DNA from: Incurvaria masculella
Lineage: Eukaryota; Arthropoda; Insecta; Lepidoptera; Incurvariidae
NCBI GenBank assembly: GCA_946894095.1
Contig: OX335646.2
Location: 18,904,077 to 18,968,076 of the forward strand
Length of the DNA: 64,000 nt
Reading direction: 5' to 3'
Positions 1 through 7,911 of the stretch are shown here, piece after piece; the stretch's first letter is position 1; each line of letters opens with the position of its first letter. The position numbers were made by a program, and so were the translations under genes. A model generated the notes under the pieces. That model searched no databases. It was not told the DNA's origin and was given only the letters and a program-made list of their open reading frames with translations.

Positions 1-1146
1 AAAATTCACGTATTTACATAGGATGTTGACGCTGATGTAGAATTGTATTGGCAAGCAGCCGGCTGAGGTCAACCAATCACGGATCAAAATTATTTATGTA
101 TCGGCACGGATTCCGCGACCGCTTGAATAAATCTAAGTTTTCAATGTTCGTAGGCTTTACAAGACTTGCGGTCACGTCTCATAGACATTTAAATATAACT
201 AACTAATATTTTTTTTTATTTCTAGACCCAAAACGTTTGTTCAAATAATAATACTGGGATATTGTTCACCAGAGACAGTAAGTAATTTGTTTTTTTCGAT
301 GGATTGTGGCCTCAATAAGATATTCTGCGTCTTATTTGGAAATCATCAAATACAAGTGCAGCAAGGCTTGGCATCAACAAATAATAGTGTTAGTAGTTGT
401 ATATCGGTAAGTGTTATTTAAAGTTAATTTAAATGGAATGGAAACTTGGTTTTCTTGAAAATATATGTAACTTCAGACCAGTCTGTGCCCGCTAAATGAT
501 TATGATTGATTTGAATGATTATTATCCAATACATGAACTGTTAGCCGTAGCGCCGTAATAGTTTCTACGGGGCCATGGTATTTACTGAATGTACTGCAAC
601 AATCAAATACCACTCTTTTGTGGTAAACATTTTAATATTTCACGTATACATGTTGCAGAATGAATACATTTCTTTTAACAAAAAGTATAGCCGGGTACGC
701 GCTGCGCCAGTGAAGAGAACCTTGGCTACCTTGGCTGACACCGACTCAGAAACTACTCGTAACTACAAAAATTGCAATTATTTTTTTACTTTTTAGTGCT
801 TTTTCTTTGAATTCAGTTATTTATTTATTTTTATTTGTTTGTTTTTAGTGAATCCTAAGTACACTTACTAATTTGTACAGGTCTTTACCAATAAAAAAAG
901 AATCATCGAAATCGGTTGGCGTTATATTGAGTTATTCGTCCATTTGTCGCGCACATACTTCATACAAATTTAAGACTTACATAATTTTCTCATGGATATC
1001 ATTGTCATAACTAAACCAAATTGAAACGTGTGGTCCACACGGGAAGCATCAGCTTTCTAATAAAAAAACAATCATTAAAATCGGTTCACCAAGGCGAAAG
1101 ACGAAAGAAAAAAAAACATACAGACGGATTGAGAACCTCCTCCTTT

Positions 1147-1452
1147 TTTAGGGTTCCGTACCCAAAGGGTGAAAACGGATCCCTATTACTAAGCCTCCGC
1201 TGTCCGTCCGTCCGTCCGTCCGTCCGTCTGTCCGTCTGTCACAGGGCTGTATCTCAGTAACCATAACAGATAGACAGCCGAAATTTTCACAGAGTGTGTA
1301 TTTATTTTGCCGCTATAACAACAAATAGGTAAGATTAATAAATAATGAAAATTAAAGGGGGCCCCCATACAAAAAAAAATTATTTTTTTGGAATAAATCT
1401 TCAACGGTTCCCCTTCTTGTGCGAGTCCGACTCGCACTTGGCCGGTTTTTTA
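1147..1452 (+). repeat. Short interspersed repeat with TCCG microsatellite and terminal hairpin, copy A
   Basis: Begins GGGTTCCGTACCCAAAGGG, has a (CCGT)n tract at about 1201-1240, then a conserved core TTTATTTTGCCGCTATAACA, and ends near CGAGTCCGACTCGCACTTGG. The GTGCGAGTCCGACTCGCAC segment is a perfect hairpin just before the end. GGTTCC near the start and GGTTCC in reverse near the end give partly inverted ends. The same layout occurs at five other places here. A 3' hairpin is typical of Helitron-derived elements, but the class is not proven. Confidence 0.75.
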
Positions 1453-2587
1453 AGTCGGTTAAAAAGTAATCCTATCTATTTACTGTTGTTAGCGCCATAT
1501 ATGTTATCACAGAATCTATGTTTAAAACATCGTTACGAGAGCATTCAAAAGAGCTGTCAGTTTTTCCTTGAGTCAATAGTTCGGCCAGGTGGACTGTCAA
1601 ATTTCATTTGACGTCCGAGAGCCGACCGCACCGTGTTTGCGCCGTGGAGGCGAATCCATATTGTGCGCACTGATTCTTCCCGTTGAAAACGTGCTCGTCC
1701 TCACCGTCGACAACAAACGAAATAGACTTTCATCCTCGACATACACATTTAAATATTTGTAAGCAGGTATAATTTCGGAATGTATCCATATTTTTTTTGT
1801 GAGAGTAATCGTTTTATTTCAACTGATTGTTTTGTCATACGACGTGCCAGCTGATCACTGTGGTTAAATTGAACCCAGGATAATCCATGGAGATGAAGAA
1901 TTTCCTCCATGGGATAAACATGCCCGAATATAATCAATAAGCTCAAAAATGCTCAGCTTCAAGTTCTACAATAAATACAACTTCGATAGATTTTTTGCTG
2001 AAATGACGGAATTTAAAAACACTCACCACGCTCAAAGAAGTATTTTGCCTAAAATACTAGGAATTTGGCTCAGTTCCGGCATAGAGTATTTGAACTGTAC
2101 GCTTCGGCTATATTCCTAGTATTTTGACTATAATCTCGACCGATTATTAAAAGAAGAAACGTAATAACAATTTCTCCAGGAACTTTGGAAGCAGCGGCGA
2201 TTTGGCGAAAATCAAAGCGGTTGACGAAAAAACCGTTTCCCTCTCTCGCGTCATAAAAGCGTTTCGGGATCAATCTCCGAGCAAACACAAAAGGAGCTAA
2301 AATGCAAATACGATTCTTTATCGGGAGCACTTGCGATGCAGGGGCCGTAAACCGGCGGGCTGAAGGACGGGCCGACGCAATATCGCCGGCGCCATTGTGT
2401 GTCGGTGTGAAAAAGGTCTTCCTAATGGAATCGCCGTCCGGCCACTAAAATGCTTCGCGAAGAATAGCTCGCTTCTGATAGCGAGTTCGATCCAAACATG
2501 TGCGCATTTATATAGGAGCATGAGTACTTGGATATGAATTAAGAAATTAGAACAATAGAAAAGCTCCCGAATGTTTTGACTTTATGG

Positions 2588-2835
2588 AAAGGACATGGAT
2601 GGCTAAATACCACACCAACTATCATAATATTGTTCCAAAACCAAATGGAAACTAAATTCCATTCAAGAATCTTCTTTATATTGCACGGCGGCGGCTCAAT
2701 TAAACTGGGTGAAAACATGGAAAATTGCAATTCCTTTTTATTCAATGCTATTAATTCAAAAGCTCCAACTCGGATGGGATTCACTGTACCACCTGTAAAT
2801 AAGGAAGGGAACTACAGTGTTACGATCGAAAACGG
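2588..2835 (-). repeat. SINE family 1 (shared body), decayed copy
   Basis: Contains GACATGGATGGCTAAATACC, the tail side of the SINE read on the minus strand, then diverged pieces ending CACCTGTAAATAAGGAAGGG. No 5' head is recognisable. The middle is heavily mutated, suggesting an old insertion. Confidence 0.55.
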
Positions 2836-2916
2836 TAACCTTTTAAATTAGCACCAGACCATAGCTTCTAACAACTCGTAAGACACTGTGTTTATTTGCA
2901 TATGATACGACATTAC

Positions 2917-3046
2917 CATCATGTCCCTGTAGAGCATAACTGCTGTAGAGTAAAGTTCCGACAGAGTTGTTAGCTCGGCAGCGCTACACTGCCGCGTGCA
3001 CATCGCTGTGCTACTGCTCCGCAGAGATCGCATTCAGCCGTAGCAC
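2917..3046 (-). pseudogene. Tandem copy 5 of the Dscam Ig1 exon (dead)
   Basis: The most diverged member and the last in the transcription direction. It keeps an acceptor-like GCTGTCAG and a GATG|GTAATG donor-like end. The body has in-frame TAG codons at the positions of the Tyr residues in EQYR and VYRC, plus a small internal duplication (ACTCTACAG and GCTCTACAG) near its 3' end. It is recognisable from SDVHAAV and LRSNSVGT-like segments in the shifted reading. Confidence 0.7.
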
Positions 3047-3102
3047 CTGACAGCTCTTACGAAACTATGATTTGTGCAAAGGAGAAGATGTTACCACCTT
3101 AC

Positions 3103-3230
3103 CTATACCAACCCGCGTGTCCCTGCAGAATAACGTTCCGACAGAGTTGGCTTTTCGGCAGCGGTAGGTACACCGTGGCGTGCACATCTCTACGATACTG
3201 CTCCGCGGAAAATACACCCAACCATATAAC
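3103..3230 (-). pseudogene. Tandem copy 4 of the Dscam Ig1 exon (frame-damaged)
   Basis: A 128-bp unit with acceptor GTAGTCAG and donor ATAG|GTAAGG, a stronger donor than in the other copies. Compared with the intact copy it has a 4-bp insertion (CTAC) inside the VYRC codons, so the two halves lie in different frames. Spliced in the same phase as copy 1 it stays open, but the first half reads in the wrong frame. Only the end (RCRKANSVGTLFCRDTRV) is Ig-like. It is separated from copy 3 by 56 nt. Confidence 0.75.
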
Positions 3231-3286
3231 CTGACTACTCTTACGAAACTGTGTTTTTTGCTAAAGAGAAAGGGTTCCCATCCTAC

Positions 3287-3408
3287 CTGCATCCATACGT
3301 ATGTCCCTGGAGAGTACAGTTCCAACAGAGATGGCGCCTCGACAGCGGTACACCGCCGCGTGCACGTCGCTGCGGTACTGCTCCGCGGAGAAGGCGCCCA
3401 GCATAGCC
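3287..3408 (-). CDS. Tandem copy 3 of the Dscam Ig1 exon, open and frame-compatible (candidate alternative exon)
   Basis: A 122-bp unit bounded by acceptor ATTGTTAG and donor GATGCAG|GTAGG. Like the intact 143-bp copy its length is 2 mod 3, and joined to the AG of the upstream exon it reads R-AMLGAFSAEQYRSDVHAAV, then YRCRGAISVG, then TVLSRDIRMDA with no stop. It lacks about seven residues at the start (the LPNGTL strand), because its acceptor lies inside what is exon in copy 1 and a base is missing there. It keeps the F-strand Tyr-x-Cys. Inclusion of copies 1 and 3 together would break the reading frame, as in mutually exclusive exon pairs. Whether it is ever spliced is unknown. The missing strand argues it may not fold, so a decaying duplicate is the alternative reading. 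Confidence 0.5.
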
Positions 3409-3465
3409 CTAACAATTCTTACAAAACTGTGTTTTTTTGCTAAGGAGAAAACGTTTCCATCCTAC

Positions 3466-3588
3466 CTGCATCAGCTCGCACGTCCCTGAAGAGTACAGTT
3501 CTGACAGAGTTAGTGGCTCGGCAGTAGTACACCACTTATATTAAGTCGCTGCAGTCCTGCTCCGTGGAGAAGACACCCAGCCATAGCC
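3466..3588 (-). pseudogene. Tandem copy 2 of the Dscam Ig1 exon (decayed)
   Basis: Related to the 3645-3787 exon along its length, with GT-AG borders and a 56-nt mini-intron separating it from copy 1. In the ancestral frame it has an in-frame TAA where the intact copy reads SDVHAAV, and the surrounding residues have changed. The 5' end is shortened (acceptor ATTGTTAG), and its 123-nt length is a multiple of three, unlike the frame-compatible copies. Use of this exon would therefore give a premature stop or a shifted frame. The 3' half still reads TNSVRTVLFRDV, so its origin is clear. Confidence 0.8.
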
Positions 3589-3644
3589 CTAACAATTCTT
3601 ACAAAACTGTGTTTTTTGTTAAGGAGAAAACGTTCCCATCCTAC

Positions 3645-3787
3645 CTGCATCCACACGCATGTCCCTGGAGAGTACAGTTCCGACAGAGTTGGCGGCTCGG
3701 CATCGGTACACCGCCGCGTGCACGTCGCTGCGGTACTGCTCCGCGGAGAACGCACCCAGCCATAGTGTACCATTCGGTAGAGCTCCC
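3645..3787 (-). CDS. Dscam: Dscam-family exon, second half of Ig domain 1 (exon 3 type), array copy 1
   Basis: A 143-bp minus-strand exon between acceptor TTGTTACAG and donor GATGCAG|GTAGG. It reads 1 nt + 47 codons + 1 nt, so joining it to the AG of the 48267-48435 exon restores an Arg codon and keeps frame. The peptide runs GALPNGTLWLGAF, then SAEQYRSDVHAAVYRCRAAN, then SVGTVLSRDMRVDA. This is the C-terminal half of Dscam Ig1: the LPNGTL strand, the VYxC F-strand with the disulphide Cys, and a closing SRDxxV strand. The 3' phase (G|) is what a following exon 4 would need. It is the only fully intact member of a five-copy tandem array and is the first copy in the direction of transcription. 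No exon 4 was recognised in positions 1-2850. Confidence 0.85.
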
Positions 3788-3789
3788 CT

Positions 3790-6110
3790 GTAACAAGAAA
3801 ATCTTCCTCTGTACTTACAAATTTCCACTTAGTGAATTATTCAATTGCTTTTATTACATACTGCTTTTTGTAAGCAAGCAGATGGTAAATAATGTGAATA
3901 TGAAATATGTCCTAATAAATTATTGAAATTAAATTCTCGCCAAAGTAGACACTTTTGAACTGACAAAGTAAGACGCAGTGGTAATAAACTTAAGATCTAG
4001 AGTATCTGCTAATGAATATTTGACGTTAACTTAGGTAAATGGAACGTACCAAATAATTTCGATATAATTTTTTCGTAATAACAATATACTTTCCGGCCGA
4101 TAAAATACCTCTTTGTATAAAATCAAGTCAATCCGGTTTCTCCTCTGGTGCGAGAAGGACAAAGTAAGAAACACTATTACGAGATACAGTATTACTGTTT
4201 TGAAAAAAAACATACTAGATTATCACTACGGATACTAAAATTAAGTTTAGAAGTAATTAAACGTTTTAAAGTTAAAACTTACTTACTAGTATTTTCAAGT
4301 AAAACTTTATTTTACCAGAAGCCATTGCTTTATGGTTCATTCTACATCTTTATAATGTTTGTTTTTTTACATATTTATTGAATACTATACAATATCAAAG
4401 AAAACGTTTTCTTGTAGATACTTATACATACAAAAAAATACGCTGTAAAAATTGTCGTTGCGGAACAAACTTTGTTATTGAATCAAATTATTTTCAAAAG
4501 GAAATAAATGAAAAAACACATATATAATACGGTAGTGACGTGTGAACCGACCTCAAATGTCTCCCCGCCGTGTGGACGGGCCTAGTGTCATTCAATGTGC
4601 GTCAAGCTGATATATTCCATTCTGTGGCGCGCGCTTTTCGGGAAGACGAGGCGTCTGCGCAGTTACTTTGTTTGGCTAATGTAAAATTTTTTTCTTAGGT
4701 GTTTTTTTGGAAATAAAAACCATTTTGGAACTACAGGCGAGCTTTAAAATGTTTTTTTGATCGGAAAATAATTGTTTGATAATCAGTTGCGGTGATGGTG
4801 ACTGATGACTCCAGCTCACAGCACATTTGGCTCCGACACCTCGCCCGACTTTGTTACTGCGTCTTAATTAAAACTTACTTTTAATTGAGTCAAATGTTCC
4901 GGCGTCAATTTGCGAGGAGCTTCGCGTTACCGACAACCCCTCCCGTATCTCCCGCACCCCCGCTCCGTCCGCTCCACCCACCGCCGCCCGCCGCTTCCGA
5001 CGCAGGATCATCCTACTCTCACTTGTTATAAATTAATGGAAGATTCGCTCTCATTTTATTAGAATGACAGGTACAAGACATTGTTTCCTTATATTCTTAA
5101 AATTCACACATATTTAAGGATTTAAAAACCCTTTAATTGGTTGTATACGCGTTTACTTTTTAAAGTTCTCTTTATTTTATTTGAAAAGACGAGAAATATA
5201 AATAGAGTGCCGCTCGGCGCTTAACCATTTTTGGTTTTTGCGGGTCCGCGGAATGGTTTTTTAATTCCACGATTTCAGCAATAAATTCTATCGGACCTCC
5301 ATCGAAAGTTATAATTTTAAAGAAGAACATAAAGCTAACTATGTTTATGTCGAGCAATTTTTTTAGTAATCAAATATTCAGTTTTTTTATGAAGTGATTG
5401 CGGAGTTTGAGGTTCAGGGCCGACCGTTGTAAAATATCAAATAACTCGAAAATAACAACAATGAGGGTATCGTTTTTTATGCATCGTTTATCGCATATCG
5501 TTTCTAGGCAGTTTCATCGAACGCTAGATGGCGCTAGCAGTAATGACGCCACAACAATTTAACTCTGCTTTTATATTTAAAAATTCGTTATTTTAAGTAC
5601 GCTAAAGTGTTTGTTTGTTGTGTATAAATCACCGGGAAAGTGTTTTACGATATCAGTGCTGTTATCTAGTGCATGCGATACATCAAAGATTACAAACTCA
5701 TAGCCTAACGGTTAGTGTTAATAACGACAATTTACGGAAATTTACATCTCTAAATAGTGTCTAAGTTTTTCGTTCTGTTAAATTTTATGCTTCTAAAAAC
5801 TCTTTCTTGAATATGGAAGCAATCTGTGAGTAAAACAGAATATTTATTTCCAAATTCAATGACTTTGCAATAAATTGATCCTACTCTGCCATCTATTGGC
5901 GTGTGCGAAAGCTGTTGACAATCCAATATAACAAGCACTCGTTGAAATCATCCATGGAAGCATCAAAATAACTCGGCGACGATAACAGATGGCGCCACCT
6001 ATCACTTGCATCAATATAATTTAATGAACTTTCTGAGACCGTTAATAGACCAGTGAAATACATTTTAATAATTACTTAATAAAATAAAATTAAACATTAA
6101 AAAGGAAAAA
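3790..6110. other. Intronic, mostly non-coding stretch
   Basis: No coding exon recognised. About 4545-5030 is much richer in GC than its surroundings and includes GGCGCGCGCTTTTCGGG and CCGCCGCCCGCCGCTTCC. It resembles other GC-rich blocks in this intron and could be regulatory, but nothing shows that directly. At 5480-6010 several short GATGGCGC/GGCGCCA motifs recur. An A-rich tract at about 6100-6120 precedes a tRNA-like segment. Confidence 0.45.
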
Positions 6111-6119
6111 AAAAAAAAA

Positions 6120-6200
6120 TTCTACTTGAGCCGGAATCGAACTCGGTTCGCCGGCGTCTAAGGCGCCGTGTAACCTGTTCTACTGTGTACACTTCCGAAC
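6120..6200 (-). repeat. tRNA-like segment next to the LINE 5' end
   Basis: Read on the minus strand it has an A-box-like TAGAACAGGTTACACGG, a GGCGCCTTAGACGCC stem-loop in the anticodon-arm position and a perfect pol III B box (GTTCGATTC). The T stem pairs poorly and no complete acceptor stem forms, so it is a SINE head or tRNA relic rather than a working tRNA gene. Confidence 0.4.
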
Positions 6201-6255
6201 TTCATTGCAAAATACGTATTGCCAACACATCGCCTACTCAAGTAAACTATCCAAG

Positions 6256-7911
6256 ATGTTGAGAAAAACGAGGGCAACCACAAAAGTCGCCAAAGAAAAT
6301 GACTCCGTTCTCAAGTTACTACGCTTGGATCTCGACAAAGCTAACAAACTAAATGAGCAACTTGAAAAGGAAATCGACGAATCGTCAATCGAATTTAATA
6401 AAATATTGATCCGAAATACAGCATTAAAGGCTGAGCTAGCTGAACAGGAGATATCTATGTATGATGCGATGGGCGAGCGCGATGAACTGAAGTCCAAGGT
6501 CACAAAGCTGGAATATGAGAACGAAGGATACGAAAGTGCACTATGTCTCATTAAAGAACTGGAAGAAACGATTCAACTTCTTCGTGAAATTGATGAAACA
6601 AGATGCAGAAACTCACCTATCTCCAATCGGAAAATCCGAATCCGAGCTCGACCTCACCACCACCGTTTTCATCCCTACCTAATCAAGCTACGCAGACGAG
6701 CACTCACCAACCTGCGCAATAATCATAAATCGTATATGACCTGCAGAAAACCAACAGCTAAAATAAATTCCGCTGATGCTCTTCCTGCCACCTCCACTAA
6801 AGACTGTGCCCTCTCGAATACCCATAAAACTGCTCTAGTTGCATCAAATAATGCTGCGGCTCCTACTAATGCTAGTACTCCGGTGGATTCACTCTACACG
6901 TACCCGACAGATACCAACAGCACTTCTTATGCTAAAATGGGCCCTTCAACTTCAACTAATCACTCTGCATGTCCTCAAATTAATATAGAATCTAACAAGC
7001 CCTCCACTCCACAAAATAAGGACAAAAATAATATAAATTGCAAGAAATATACAGTCAACCATACTAGCGCGTCAAGACTTCCTGTGACCGATGTCGGCTG
7101 TGCCCAGAAGATTCGTAATAATAATAAGAAAAAGAATAAACCTAACAGCAGAAATAAAAATGAAATTGCAACGACCCGTTCTATCAGCAACGATGAAATT
7201 AAGAGGAGCAATAAAACCCGCATAACCAAAACAAATAAAACTACTTGCCCGATTCTTCCAGAAGATGGAACATTACTACCCCTAATACCTGCTCAAACTC
7301 CAAAAACTACACAAACCATTGAAAAAAAGAAGAAGTCCAAAGTGCTTATCCTGTCTGATCAATATGGCAAACATCTTTCTAGAAGCATCCACGAAACTCA
7401 TGACTCGACAAACATCTGCAAACCCAATGCCCCTCTGGAAGAGCTGGTTAAAGACCTGCATAATTTAATAAAACCACTCGGGGTAGGGGACTCACTTGTA
7501 GTAATTGCAGGCGATAGCAGTGTAAATCGTGATGTGAAAAAATACCTGAACTGTATAGAGTACATTATCAAAACTTGCAATGAAAATCGTGTCACCCTAT
7601 GTATCAGTTCAATGGTGTTTGTCAGCAACATTGCAGGGAACACAAATGTGTCAAACATAAATAACAACATACGATTGGTTAACTCTCGTTTATTAGACGC
7701 AGCGAAAAAAAATTCTAACACTGTTTACCTAGAATTGAATGGCCTGAATATGCTAAACAAATTTGGAATGTTGACCCGGGGGGGAATCTCTGATATGTTA
7801 AACTTAATATTAACCCCAAATAAAGCCATTTGTATGACAAATCTACAGACCTGTATAAGCAATAACCCGTCTTTTTTATGTATGACCCACCTTGTGGTGG
7901 ACAAAAAATAA
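6256..7911 (+). CDS. LINE ORF1 protein (coiled coil + SGNH/esterase-like domain)
   Basis: About 551 residues from the first ATG (CCAAGATG); the frame is open further upstream but without an ATG. Residues roughly 10-115 are a charged heptad-rich coiled coil (LDLDKANKLNEQLEKEID and following). The middle is a Ser/Thr/Asn/Lys-rich low-complexity linker. From about residue 360 to the end there is an SGNH-hydrolase-like domain starting KVLILSDQYGKHLSRS and including VIAGDSSVNRD. ORF1 proteins of CR1-like elements act as RNA-binding chaperones in the retrotransposition particle, and many carry such an esterase domain. Here the first-block Gly of GDS is replaced (LSDQ), so hydrolase activity is uncertain. 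No CCHC zinc knuckle was seen. The frame is intact. Confidence 0.75.
   Translation: MLRKTRATTKVAKENDSVLKLLRLDLDKANKLNEQLEKEIDESSIEFNKILIRNTALKAELAEQEISMYDAMGERDELKSKVTKLEYENEGYESALCLIKELEETIQLLREIDETRCRNSPISNRKIRIRARPHHHRFHPYLIKLRRRALTNLRNNHKSYMTCRKPTAKINSADALPATSTKDCALSNTHKTALVASNNAAAPTNASTPVDSLYTYPTDTNSTSYAKMGPSTSTNHSACPQINIESNKPSTPQNKDKNNINCKKYTVNHTSASRLPVTDVGCAQKIRNNNKKKNKPNSRNKNEIATTRSISNDEIKRSNKTRITKTNKTTCPILPEDGTLLPLIPAQTPKTTQTIEKKKKSKVLILSDQYGKHLSRSIHETHDSTNICKPNAPLEELVKDLHNLIKPLGVGDSLVVIAGDSSVNRDVKKYLNCIEYIIKTCNENRVTLCISSMVFVSNIAGNTNVSNINNNIRLVNSRLLDAAKKNSNTVYLELNGLNMLNKFGMLTRGGISDMLNLILTPNKAICMTNLQTCISNNPSFLCMTHLVVDKK

Larger units (their letters stand above)
1..2900. other. Non-coding region at the left edge
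   Basis: No convincing exon was found on either strand, including none resembling the next Dscam Ig exon. It holds one copy of the short GTGCGAGTC-hairpin repeat (1147-1452), a decayed SINE (2588-2835) and a moderately GC-rich, non-repetitive stretch at about 2190-2480 containing GCCGGCGCCATTGTG. The remaining sequence is AT-rich without recognisable features. Confidence 0.5.
2900..3790 (-). repeat. Tandem array of five exon + mini-intron units (about 180 bp period)
   Basis: Five direct repeats, each an Ig1 half-exon followed by a 56-57 nt spacer. Each spacer starts with a GT donor and ends with an AG acceptor, so the spacers look like minimal introns. The motif TCCCTGNAGAGTACAGTTCC (plus strand) recurs near 3303, 3483 and 3662, with weaker copies near 3120 and 2922. 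Decay increases away from the first copy. This explains the repeated open stretches on the minus strand, which are not one continuous protein. Confidence 0.9.

Noticed and set aside
3065..3773. Minus-strand open frames across the array as one repetitive protein
   Set aside because: Each unit has GT and AG at homologous places and the Ig frame is interrupted at the spacers; exon plus mini-intron explains the pattern better.
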